Assembly: GCA_038049695.1 (NCBI GenBank) | Contig: CP142451.1 | Coordinates: forward strand, 30,302,001 to 30,366,000 | Origin: Cinnamomum chago | Lineage: Eukaryota > Streptophyta > Magnoliopsida > Laurales > Lauraceae | DNA length: 64,000 bases | Reading direction: 5' to 3' | In this document: in pieces, positions 45,202 to 55,897 of the stretch | Layout: the number at the start of each line of letters is the position of its first letter | How positions within the stretch are numbered: the first letter of the stretch is position 1 | Program-made: the position numbers and the translations under genes | Notes under the pieces: generated by a model | What the model saw: only the letters and a program-made list of their open reading frames with translations | Told to the model about the DNA's origin: nothing | The model's database searches: none

Positions 45202-46299
45202 TTAGATGGGGTTCTTGTTGCCAATGAATGCATCCACTCCAGATACAAAGACAAACTTCCCGGCATCATTTGCAAACTTGACTTGGAAAAGGCCTTCGAC
45301 ATGGTGGACTGGGACTTCCTCCTATACTTAATGTGCAGAATGGGCTTTCGATTAAAATGGAGGACTTGGATCAAAGAATGCATTTCATCTGCCTCCTTCT
45401 CCATCTTAATCAATGGTTCCCCGAAATGTTTTTTTCCAGCTGGGAGGGGCTTACGATAGGGGGATCCATTGTCTGCGTTTCTGTTTGTCATTATTGGAGA
45501 AGCCCTCAGCCGGATGCTTTCCAAAGCAGAAGCCTGCAACTTGATCCATGGTTTCAAGCCTTTTCACAATGCTCCTCCTATCTCCCACCTCCAATATGTA
45601 GATGATACCCTCCTCTTCTGTGATGCTGACGAGGACCAAATAAAAAATTTGGTTGCTATTCTCAGATGTTTTAAAGCTATTTCGGGTCTCAGGATAAACT
45701 TCTCATAAAGCTCCATCCTTGGAGTCTCTACCGAAGACATCTCCCTCCATCACCATGCTACCATATTGGGGTGCAGAGTTGACTCCTTCCCATCTTCCTA
45801 CCTTGGTCTTCCCCTATGCCTAGACAGAGTGCCTAATTCTGTATGGAATCCAGTGCTCGAGAGGATTGTGAAAAAGTTATCTTCTTGGAAAGCAAAGTAT
45901 TTATCCTTGGGAGGAAGAATTGTTTTGATCCAATTTGCTCTTGCCAACCTTCCTATCTACTTCATGTCCATCCTAAAGTGCCCGGCAACAATTATTGACT
46001 GCATTGAGAAGCTTCAAAGAGACTTCTTTTGGCAAGGCCGTGAGTACTCCAAAAAATTTCACCTCGTGAATTGGAAAATAGTCTGCTCCCCTAAAGACTT
46101 AGGTGGTCTTGGAATAAGACCTTTAAGGAAGATGAACCAGGCTTTGTTGGGTAAATGGCTTTAGAGACTTGGAGAAGATTCAGAAGGCCTTTGGAAAAGC
46201 ATCCTGGTAGCGAAATATAAAGTGAGAAGAAATGGCTGGGAAACCTTTCCTCCTCCGCGAAGATGTTCAAAATTCTGGAAAGGGATATACATTTCCAAG
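45202..46299 (+). pseudogene. LINE H reverse transcriptase core
   Basis: It reads [45 protein letters not shown], then after a frameshift near 45460 RGIRQGDP-like sequence, and YVDDTLLFCDADEDQIKNL with the catalytic DD. TAA at 45706-45708 replaces Lys. Then SSYLGLPLCLDRVPNS, LSSWKAKYLSLGGRIVLIQF and GLGIRPLRKMNQALLGKW follow, with a TAG at 46162-46164. It is the RT palm and thumb of L1-type ORF2, which makes cDNA at the nicked target. Three breaks make it inactive. It ends at the MITE insertion in the word FISK-like YISK. Confidence 0.9.
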
Positions 46300-47276
46300 C
46301 ATGGATGAAAATAGCGGTAGCGGCGGGCCGTTCGCTACGAAGTGGGCGATACGTAGACGTAGCGTAACGGAGATACGTAGCGGCGTAGTGGTGCGATTTG
46401 AAAAAAATCGCCAAAAAAATCTGAAAAAAATCCAAAAAATTGTAAAATGAAAGAAAATGTGGTTCGTTTGCAAAAGTAAGTAAGAAAGGGGGCGTAGCGG
46501 TGCCCTCAATATATGAGGTCCTGTATCGCTGTATAAATAGAAAATAATAGTAATGATTAGTTTTTTCACATGTATTCATGTTTCTTAGTCATGCTAACTT
46601 AAAAAGTAATGGAAAGCTCATTAAAAAAAAAAATAGAACATGAACTAAACGCATAAGAATTAAGAAGACTTAAGAGTTAGGTCATTACTCATTAGTGAAC
46701 ATTGAACAATCAAATATTAATACTTCAACATTCAAGGTTCAAATTCAATCAAGTGAATGAACTATGAAGTGATTAACAATCAACATTCAACACCAATTTA
46801 GAAATGACAGAGAGTAAAGAGTTAGTGAAGGGAAACATGATGAAAGGGAAACATGGATCTCATCATATTACAAGACAAGGAAGCATTTTATAGTACTTAG
46901 ACTCTTAGAAAGAGATGAATAGATTATAGATGATCTCAAAAGACTAGAAAAAAATCCAAAAGAAAAACATACCTAGATGGAATGGAAGCTTGGATCTTGT
47001 AGTTGTTTGTGTTTGATTCCTTCAAATTTGATGTTACTTCACTTGTACAATCTTGTAGTAAAATCATGAAAATAAGTTGAAACCTTTGGAGTTGGGAGGC
47101 TTTTACAGCAGTTGGGAGGTAAGAATGGTGAAAAAATGGGTGAAAGGAAGAGCGAGGGCCTTTGGGGGGTTAAATACCCCCCAGCCGAAGCGTAGCGGTC
47201 CGTAGCGGCCGCTACATATGCTTAGCGGCCGATATTTTCTCAAACCGTGGCGGTATCGTCGATATTTATTTCCTTG
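46300..47276. mobile_element. hAT-like MITE with GTAGCGG subterminal repeats
   Basis: TSDs tttccaag (46292-46299) and gttccaag (47277-47284) match at 7 of 8 bases. Ends are weak inverted repeats (CATGGATGAAAATA and CAAGGAAATAAATA). The subterminal zones carry many GTAGCGG/CGTAGCGG copies (46310-46390 and 47185-47235). The interior is AT-rich without coding sequence. LINE H reading resumes cleanly across it. Confidence 0.7.
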
Positions 47277-48054
47277 GTTCCAAGGCTTCTTTTACCCAAT
47301 GAATCTGCTACTGCGTTGGCAATGGAGAGAAAATCTACTTCTGGCATGATGTTTGGGCTGGTGAAAACCCTTTAGCGCTTCAGTTCCCTGATCTCTACAG
47401 ATGTGCCAGAAACCGGAATGCCAAGATTAGAGACTACCTTGACACAAGCACTAATAATCAATTGTGGACACCTATCTTCAGAAGGAATCTTTCCGAGGAA
47501 GAAGAAACTAATCTCTTAAATCCTCTCGAGATACTCAATGGCATTAGAAGGCTCTAGAGAAAGGCAAGATAGCAGGTTCTGGATCCACTCTCGTGATGGT
47601 TCTTTTTCGGTCTCCTCTTTCTTCTCCGCCTTATCGAACACATCAACGGCTCCTCGAAGCTGGTCATCATTATGGAAGATCAAGGCCCCTCCGAGAGTCA
47701 TCGCTTTTACTTGGATTGCTCTCCAAAAAGAAAATTCTTAACTATGGAAATCTTTGCCGCAGACATATTCTCCTTGTCAACGCTTGCCCCCTCTACCTAG
47801 CGGACGACGAATCGGTTGATCATCTTTTGCTACATTGCAAGCAGACGAAAGCCCTTTGGTCAGCTATCCTGGAGGAGTTTAATTGTAGTTGGGTCATGCT
47901 GCAGTCCTTACCTAACCTGTTCCTTTAGTGGGCTAACCCGATTACTACCTCTGAAGGGAAGATCATGTGGCGCATCTCTTTTTTGGCTTGCATTTGGACG
48001 ATTTGGAAAGAGAGAAATAGAAGATGTTTTGAAGGGTTAGCTTCCTCCCAAGAT
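47277..48054 (+). pseudogene. LINE H post-RT zinc-binding region
   Basis: It reads VGNGEKIYFWHDVWAGENP, WIHSRDGSFSVSSFFSALSN, SLWKIKAPPRVIAFTWIAL, then VDHLLLHCKQTKALWSAI, the Cys-His zinc-binding block of plant LINE ORF2, and WTIWKERNRRCFEG near the C-terminus. TGA at 47302-47304, several frameshifts and a TAG at 47926-47928 break it. Copia F interrupts it at 48054. The ORF2 end and 3'UTR lie at 51361-51646. Confidence 0.88.
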
Positions 48055-48356
48055 TGTTAAATGGGTTAGTGCTAAATGGGTCAGTGGGTCAGCCCATGAC
48101 AAATAAAGCCCAAACTTGGGAGATAATTTACTTCACATGTACAGCTATGTAATTTATATCATTGCCATATTAGGAGATGTAATTTAGATTATGATTAGAT
48201 TAGATTGGCTATAATCTAGTGATTGCTACAATTATGTAACATGTATAGCAACTATATTCTATAAAGGAACATCGTGAGCCCTCAATGGGATCATCGAATT
48301 CACAAACATATTGTTTCTATTGTTTCTATCTTCTTCTCTCCCTACTGGCTTTGACA
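48055..48356 (+). repeat. 5' LTR of Copia F
   Basis: TGTTAAATGGGTTAGTG to GGCTTTGACA. A TATA-like TTCTATAAAGG lies near 48254-48264. Confidence 0.95.
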
Positions 48357-48368
48357 TGGTATCAGAGC

Positions 48369-48987
48369 CCTGAGTAAACACAACTCTATATAGAGTTTCT
48401 GAGTGATCTTCTTCATCTTCCAAACATTGGAAGTCATCGAGTGTCTTCTCTACTCAAGGAATCTTCATCCACTGGTCTGATCAAGGTGTGATCATACGTG
48501 GCCCACCCCAGATCCACACTACTGCATCTGGATATTGCAACCAATCTGGTCGACCACTCCTGGTATTTGTGGGCATTTTTCGAGGGTTTTTAGCATCTCA
48601 GAGGTAGGCTTTCTACCCTTTCTAGAGAAATTCCAATTTCTATTGTATCTTTTCATCACAGCCGTCCAAGTTTTTGGATTTTAATCCTTTTTGTGAGCAT
48701 TCTGGTTTGTTTGGTGCGAATTTGTGGTCTTCATCATCCTATGATCTCTGATTGATCATATATTACACTGGTTGGCTGCTGCACCCTCTTCTCTCTGAAA
48801 AATCCTGGTCGCCTGGGCCTATTTTTTTTTTTTTTTTGCTTGAAAGGTGCTGCTTTTGGAATCTGTCTTCTCTGATTTCTCTGTTGCAAACTTGGACTTC
48901 TTTGTTGCACACTTGGAACTCTTTCTCTCATCTGGTTAGCCATTCTTTAAGAAACAGTTGGATTTTCTTGCCCATACATCTACTGCC
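48369..48987 (+). other. Copia F 5' leader
   Basis: Contains CTTCCAAACATTGGAAG (hairpin), GTGGCCCACCCC, CTGGTCGACCACTCC, GCATCTCAGAGGTAGGC and GCCGTCCAAGTTTTTGG. The same words in the same order occur in the B leader. No ORF. Confidence 0.75.
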
Positions 48988-49646
48988 ATGGAAAAGCATG
49001 ACATTGCATTGATTAAATTTAATGGAAAGAATTATACTTCCTGGTCCGATCAATTTCAAGTCTATCTTGAGGGAAAGGAAATGTGGGGACTTGTTTCCGG
49101 ATTAGATCCACGTCCTAAGGAAGATGAGAAAAAAATACTCTCTTGGAATACAAAGGATGCCAAAATAAAAACCTGGATTCTTGGTTCTGTTGGACCCCAA
49201 TATATCCTGAATCTCAAACCTTACAAGACCTCTAAGGAGATGTGGGAATATCTGAAGCAAGTATATCACCAAGGGAACTCAGCTCGACAATACTAGCTTG
49301 AACTGGAGATCGCTCAGTATACCCAAGGGACTTCTTCCATCCAGGATTATTATACAGGTTTTCTTAATTTATGGGCTGAATATGATGAAATCAAATACCT
49401 CAATGTCTCTGAGGCCGCTCTTTCTGAGATTCAAAAATTACAGGCAACTTCTCACAGAGACCAATTCCTCATGAAATTAAGATCTGAGTATGAGATCATT
49501 CTTTCCAATCTGATGAGCAGGGTTCCATCTCCATCCCTGACTGAGTGTCTAAATGAACTCTTGCGAGAGGAACAAAGTCAGATAACTCAGCATGCTCTAA
49601 AGCAACAGTCCTTCGGAAACTCTTCTGATGTCGCATTTGCTGCAAA
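48988..49646 (+). pseudogene. Copia F gag, truncated
   Basis: ATG 48988 starts MEKHDIALIKFNGKNYTSW. The frame is interrupted by TAG 49294-49296 (a Gln codon in related copies) and continues with RDQFLMKLRSEYE and LNELLREEQ to VAFAANG. There the sequence jumps straight to RT, so the zinc knuckles are missing. Gag forms the particle and binds RNA, and this copy lacks the RNA-binding knuckles. Confidence 0.9.
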
Positions 49647-51055
49647 TGGGTTTTTTCTGTCAAACTTAAGGCTGATGGCTCTTTGGATCGTTATAAAGCA
49701 CGGTTAGTCGCTCTCGGCGACCGACAGGAATATGGCAACGACTATGAGGAAACCTTTGCTCCAGTTGCGAAAATGACTACAATCCGTACTGTTCTTGCCA
49801 TTGCTGCTTCTCACTCCTGGCCTCTTTACCAATTTGATGTCAAGAATGCCTTCCTTCATGGTGATCTCAAAGAAAAAGTCTATATGTGACTTCCCCAAGG
49901 CATTACGGGTGCATCAGCAGGCGATTGTGCGCGCTTATGTCGCTCTCTATATGGTCTTAAGCAAGCTCCGCGCGCCTGGTTCGAGAAATTTAGGGATGCT
50001 CTCATTCATCTACAGTTCACTCAGAGTGCTTCTGATCTTTCTATGTTCCTTCACCGCTCCTCAAATGGGCTTACTGTCCTATTGGTGTACGTAGATGATA
50101 TCATCATCTCTGGGACAGACTCTGGCATGATCACACATCTACAAGCATCCTTACATGAATCTTTCCATATGAAAGATTTAGGGCCACTCACATACTTTCT
50201 AGGCCTTGAGGTTCATCAGTCAGCGAAAGGTCTCATCCTTGATCAACACAAATATGCTATGGATCTCATTGAGACAGCTGGTCTTCAAAACTCCACTCCT
50301 GTAGATACTCCTGTTGAGGCCAATCTTCAGCTCGCGCACGATACGGGCGATCTTCTTCCTGATGCCACAATGTATCGTCGTTTAGTCGGAAGTTTGATCT
50401 ACTTGACTATCACTCGGCTTGATATCTCCTATGCAGTAAATATGGTTAGTCAGTTCATGACACAACCACGCCATCTCCATCTAGTTGCTGTTCGGCGCAT
50501 TCTTCGATATGTTCTTCATAGTTCATACACCATCTCGTGGTCTTTTCTTTCCTGTGGGCAATTCGACGTCTCTCATTGCTTATTCAGATGTTGACTGGGC
50601 TAGTTGCCCTGATAGTCGTCGATCTACCACTGGTTGGTGCATGTTCCTGGGGGACTCCTTAATTTCCTGGAAATGTAAAAAACAAGATAAAGTCTCCAAA
50701 TCTTCCACAGAAGCAGAATATCGTGCTATGTCGGCTGCCACTTCTGAAATTGTCTGGCTTCGGGGTCTTCTTTCTGAGCTTGGATTTTCCCAATCTGGTC
50801 CTACTCCTCTCTATGCCGACAACACCAGTGCCATACGGATTATTGAAAATCCTGTCTTCCATGAACGTACAAAGCATATTGAGGTGGCTTGTCATTACAT
50901 ACGTGATGAATTTGTGCGTGGAGCAATTACTCTTCCTCATGTTTCTACTGGCCTTCAAATTGCAGATATCTTTACCAAGGGTCTTCCCCGGCCACGACAC
51001 CAATTCTTAGTTTGCAAATTGATGCTCGTGGATTCACCCGAAACAATTTGAGGGG
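49647..51055 (+). pseudogene. Copia F reverse transcriptase - RNase H
   Basis: Begins at [20 protein letters not shown], directly fused (out of frame) to gag. It contains [17 protein letters not shown] with TGA at 49887-49889 in place of Arg, SLYGLKQAPRAWFEKF, VYVDDIIISGTD and, after a frameshift near 50520, RNase H SDVDWASCPDSRRSTTGW and the tail DIFTKGLPRPRHQ. About 100 residues of the RT start and the whole of protease and integrase are absent. The YVDD motif is intact. Confidence 0.9.
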
Positions 51056-51058
51056 GGG

Positions 51059-51360
51059 TGTTAAATGAGTTAGTGCTAAATGGGTCAGTGGGTCAGCCCA
51101 TGACAAATAAAGCCCAAACTTGGGAGATAATTTACTTCATATGTACAGCTATGTAATTTATATCATTGCCATATTAGGAGATGTAATTTAGATTATGATT
51201 AGATTAGATTGGCTATAATCTAGTGATTGCTACAATTATGTAACATGTATAGCAACTATATTCTATAAAGGAACATCGTGAGCCGTCAATGGGATCATCG
51301 AATTCACAAAAATATTGTTTCTATTGTTTCTATCTTTTTCTCTCCCTACTGGCTTTGACA
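51059..51360 (+). repeat. 3' LTR of Copia F
   Basis: 302 bp, five substitutions from the 5' LTR. Confidence 0.95.
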
Positions 51361-51646
51361 AAGGTGACTTAATTCTTAGAATGAAATTCTGCATTGCCTC
51401 GTGGGTCTCCAATCTTCCTTAGTTTCGGGGCTTATCTATTGATGCTATTATGTTCAATTGGAGGGAAGCCACTTCGGTTTGATCTGGTTCCCTTTCCTTT
51501 TCCTTGTTTCTGTTTCCCCTCCTCTGGGGAGGTGGCTGTTTTTTGGGGTTTTTACCCGGCTGCTTCTCAGTATAACTCTTTTATACTGTAAAGCTCTTTT
51601 GTAATTCTCCTTTTTTCTTTGAATACTAGTTACCATTTCAAAAAAA
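51361..51646 (+). pseudogene. LINE H ORF2 end and 3'UTR
   Basis: Continues LINE H after Copia F (RMKFCIASWVSNLP, RGLSIDAIMFNWREA). A T-rich 3'UTR ends GAATACTAGTTACCATTTC and an A tail. Confidence 0.82.
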
Positions 51647-51653
51647 AGATGAG

Positions 51654-53774
51654 AGAGGAGCCAAGAAAAATGGAGAAGCCTGTTGTGGAGCGCCGATCAT
51701 TGACATCTCCTACCTAGTTGGAATCTGAATAGCCATGCAGAGTAAGATTCTGACTGGAGGAAAGGAGGGCGCGGTTGGAACTGCCTTGTAAGTATCTCAG
51801 TATGCGAAGTACAACAGCCTAGTGAATATGAGTGGGTTGCACAACAAATTGGCTTACCATATGTACCGCATAGGCAATATCTTATCTGGTAATGGTAAGA
51901 TAAACCAAGCTACCGACCACCTCACGATAACGAGTTGGATCAGAAAGTAGATCTCCATCAGTAGTTCGAAGCTTCAGATTATGTTCAATTGTAGTAGAGA
52001 CAGGCTTAAGATCTGTGATCCCAGCTCGTTGGAGAACTTCATTGCAGTTTTTCGTTTGTGACAAAAGATATCCTTGGGTAGAGTAGGCAACCTCAATGCC
52101 CAGAAAGTACCGCAGATGGCCCAAATCTTTCATCTCAAACTGTCGATGAAGAAAACGCTTTAAGGACAGAATACCAGGAGCATCATTGCCAGTGATAATC
52201 ATATCATCAACATAGAGTAACAGGAAAACACATCCAGATCGCGAGTAGCGAGTGAAGAGAGCGGCGTCATGAGCACTCTGAGAGAAACCAAAACTAATAA
52301 TGCTGGTGCTAAACTGTTCAAACCAAGCACGAGGAGCTTGTTTGAGTCCATATAAAGTGAGTTTGAGATGACACACAATATGAGGTCTCAAAACACCTGG
52401 AGGAGGATGCATATAGATTTCTTCGTGAAGGAATCCATTCAAAAATGCATTCTTCACATCAAGTTGGTAGAGGGGCCAATGTCTAACAGCGGCAACAGAG
52501 ATAAAAGTACGGACAGTTATCCTAGCAACTAGAGCAAAGGTCTCCTCATAATCTACCCCATATTCTTGTGTGTAGCCTTTTGCAACCAAGCGAGCTTTAT
52601 AACGATCAACAGAGCCATCAGATTTGGTCTTGATTTTAAAAATCCATTTGCAGCCGATAGCCCGTTTCCCGGAGGGAAGAGGAACAAGGTCCCATGTGTG
52701 AGTTTTCTGTAGAGCTGCAAGTTCGTCGGCAATGGCAGATCTCCAGTGCGGATGAGTAATGGCCTCCTTATAAGATTTTGGTTTTGCCAAAGTATGAATT
52801 GCTGCTAGGAAGGACTTATATGATGGAGAAAAATGATCAGTACAAACAAAGCCAAACCGGGATGGAGGAATTCGGGTGCGCGAGGGGTACCTTCGAGTTT
52901 GAGGAGGATCCTGCACTTCTGGAGCAGAGGAGATAGGCCCATGGTCAGAAGTAGGAGGTGGGGCTGCAGATTCTGAAGGAGCAGACGGAGGTTTGGGCCG
53001 ACGATGATATACCTGAGGGGTGGAGGAGAAGGGATATCAGAGGGAAACAGGTCTGGAAAGGGATCAAGAGGGTAGACCATAGGTTGCTCAGGAGAAGGAG
53101 ACTGTGTAGGTAATGTATAGAAAGGTATATGTTCCAAGAAGGTGACATTACGTGAGACCCGTAACCTATTGGTTTTAGGATCATAGCATCGATAGCCTTT
53201 TTGTTCGATGCCATGCCCTAAGAAGACACAGACAGTGGATTTTGGGGAAAGTTTGGTTCTCTCATTATCATGCAACAGAACAAAATAGGTGCAGCCAAAA
53301 ACTTTGAGATAGGAAAAGTCAGGTTTACAAGAGAACAATTTTTCATAGGGAGATGTGCCAGATAAAACAGAGGATGGAGTTCTGTTAATCAGATAGATTG
53401 CAGTCAGGACTACTTCCCCCCAAAATTACAGAGGAACATGTGAGGAATAAATCAAGGATCTAGCAGTCTCTAGGATATGTTTGTGTTTCCGTTCTGCTAC
53501 ACCATTTTGTTGTGGTGTGGCAGGACAGGATAATTGAGCTAGAGTCCCTTGACTGGTCAGGTAAGATCGAAATTTGTGGGACATGTATTCTCCTCCGGAG
53601 TCAGACCTGAATATTTTAATCCTCTTGTCAAATTGAGGGAAACCATGGTGGAGAAAGCAGTGTAGATAGTGTATAACTCATAACGGTGTTTCATTAAATA
53701 CAACCATGTATATCTAGTGAAATCATCAATAAAGAACACATAATAAATGGAACCACCTTTCGTTGGCTGAGAGG
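51654..53774 (-). pseudogene. Copia A integrase end - RT - RNase H start
   Basis: The minus strand reads integrase YYVFFIDDFTRYTWLYLMKH, a changed DSGGEY site (frame broken near 53600), TPQQNGVAERK-like, FLGHGIEQKGYRCYDPK, then RT KARLVAKGYTQEYGVDYEET, LYGLKQAPRAWFEQF, LLLYVDDMIITG and YLTITR before TAA at 51882-51884. Frameshifts lie near 52960 and 53350. Copia E2 splits integrase at 53774 and LINE H splits RNase H at 51654. The frames agree closely with the A' copy at 1-1725. Confidence 0.9.
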
Positions 53775-54057
53775 TGACAAGCTCAAGATAACTCACGGAT
53801 GGAACTCTGAAATAGCATAAAGCTATGAAATTGTATTATTCTTCTTCCCTTTCTTTGGAGAACCAGCCTCAATATATAGAGCATTACAAGCCTAAAAACA
53901 AGGCTCTAAGTTAGGAAACTAATCTAATTAGGAAACTAATCTAATTACAACAAGGTAATTACAGAAATATGTACAACTGTGTGATCTTTGACCTAATCAA
54001 CCACGTGAGACAGTCATGTTGGACTGGATCTAAAATGGGCCTTGGGCCTATTTAACA
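53775..54057 (-). repeat. 3' LTR of Copia E2
   Basis: 283 bp, TGTTAAATAGGCCCAAGG to GAGCTTGTCA on the minus strand. It shares start words with E1's LTR but is otherwise divergent. It contains a 17-bp tandem repeat TTAGGAAACTAATCTAA. Confidence 0.96.
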
Positions 54058-54064
54058 CCCCCCC

Positions 54065-55849
54065 TCAAATTGATGCGGGAGAATCAACAAGCATTAATTT
54101 GCCAACCAAGAATTGATGTCGTGGGCGTGGAAGACCTTTGGTGAGAATATCAGCAATTTGAAGTTCAGTAGAGACATGCGGAAGGCTGATGACATTACGT
54201 TTAAACTCATCACGTATGAAGTGACAATCAACCTCGATGTGTTTAGTGCGTTCATGAAAAATCGGATTCTCAGTAATCCGAATAGCACTTGTATTATCAG
54301 CATATAGGGGGGTAGCTCCGTCTGCGGGAAATCCAATATCTGAGAGCAGACCACGGAGCCAAAGAATTTCGGAGCACGCAGCAGACATAGCCCGGTACTC
54401 AGCCTCGGTAGAAGATTTGGAAACTTTGTCATGTTTCTTGCATTTCCAGGAAATCAGACTATCACCCAAAAACATGCACCATCCTGTCGTCGATCTGCGA
54501 GTATCCGGACAACCAGCCCAGTCAGCATCGGAATAGGCTCGGAGAGAGAGAGGATTGTTGGATGGAAAAAACAACCCGCGAGTCGGTGTGCGAATAAGGT
54601 ACCGAATGATGCGGCGAACAGCTGCCAGATGAAGGTGACGAGGAGCAGTCATGAACTGACTCATGAGGTTGACCGCATAGGAGATATCAGGACGAGTGAT
54701 GGTGAGGTAGATCAAGCTACCAACCAACTGGCGATATGGGGTCGGATCAGGAAGAAGGTCACCCTCCTCTTTACTGAGTTTGACATTCAATTCGACCGGC
54801 GTATCGACGGGAGCTGAAGCAGTAAGGCCAGCCAAGTCAATGAGGTCAACCGTATATTTGTGCTGATTGAGTACTATACCTTTAGTCGATTGATGAACTT
54901 CAAGACCAAGGAAATAGTGTAAGGGGCCTAGATCCTTCATTTGAAATGTCTGATGAAGAGAAGCTTGGAGGGCCTGAATCATTTGTGCATTTGGACCAGT
55001 AATGACAATGTCATCCACGTAGACTAGTAGCACAGTAATCCCGGATGGAGCATGATGTAAGAACATGGAAGGATCATACTGGCTAGGATGAAAATCCAAA
55101 TGAAGAAGGGTATCTTGAAATTTCTCAAACCATGCGCGAGGAGCTTGCTTCAGACCATAGAGAGAGCGACGGAGCTTAGCAACCATACCCTTCCCAGAGG
55201 AGGACCCCGGAGGCAGACGCATATAAACATCTTCTTTGAGATCACCATGAAGAAACGCATTTTTGACATCCATTTGATAGAGAGGCCAGGATTGAGCGGC
55301 AGCAACAGCAAGGATGATGCGTACGGTGGTCATCTTGGCTACAGGAGCAAAGGTTTCATCGTAATCAATGCCATATTCTTGCCGATTTCCGAGAGCAACA
55401 AGGCGCGCCTTATATCGATCGAGAGTGCCATCTGATTTTAACTTGAGAGAAAAGATCCACTTGCAGCCAATAGGTTTGACACCCACAGGAGAGGGGACAA
55501 TATCCCACGTATGATTTTTCTCTAAAGCAGCCAATTCATCTTGTATAGCCTTGTTCCAACATGTATCCTGCACAGCTTGAGAATAGGATTGGGGAATGGA
55601 AGAAGAAGACAAAGTGGCCATTAAGGAAGTATGGGAGAAACCATAGCGGTCGGGTGGTACCGAAATGCGAGTGGAGCGACGTAGAGAAGGTTGTCCAGAT
55701 GGACCAAGTGCCGGAGGTAGACTGGATGCCGGGGGAAGATCAGAAGGGGGATCCCTGGGATGCGCTTCTCTGTTCCGTCTGTGATACACAAAATTAGGAT
55801 TAAACCGAACAACTGACGTGTCGTCAGAAAAACCAGGTAAAGACACCAA
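54065..55849 (-). pseudogene. Copia E2 RT - RNase H, open
   Basis: 594 codons without a break, in the same frame as gag-integrase: linker [95 protein letters not shown], RNase H SDADWAGCPDTRRSTTGW and TEAEYRAM, then the tail DILTKGLPRPRHQ. The stop TGA overlaps the purine tract. All catalytic residues recognised are present. It needs readthrough of one TAA (55898-55900) or trans supply to be made as part of the polyprotein, hence the pseudogene label, but it could be functional. Confidence 0.93.
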
Positions 55850-55897
55850 AGAGGAGGGGTCAGGGGGATCAAGATGTTTTTGAAAAAAATACTGGTG

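Larger units (their letters stand above)
48055..51360 (+). mobile_element. Copia LTR retrotransposon F, internally deleted
   Basis: Both LTRs are 302 bp (48055-48356, 51059-51360), with five mismatches. Primer-binding site 48357-48368 (TGGTATCAGAGC), purine tract 51050-51058. Flanking 5-mers aagat (48050-48054) and aaggt (51361-51365) match at 4 of 5. It is only 3.3 kb long because protease, integrase and the gag zinc knuckles are deleted. Confidence 0.93.
40546..51646 (+). mobile_element. LINE H (L1-type), 5'-truncated, with three insertions
   Basis: TSD agatgag (40539-40545 and 51647-51653), with a short A tail 51640-51646. The pieces are 40546-41981, 45202-46299, 47277-48054 and 51361-51646. 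They are separated by a hAT element with cyclin exons, a MITE-like element and Copia F. Without insertions it is about 3.6 kb. The protein reading resumes correctly across the hAT (GRQILDG to VLVANE) and the MITE (YISK to ASFTQ). Confidence 0.92.

Noticed and set aside
46091-46579. 162-codon minus frame across the LINE/MITE border
   Set aside because: It crosses a transposon border marked by a TSD, is a shadow of the LINE ORF and has no similarity.
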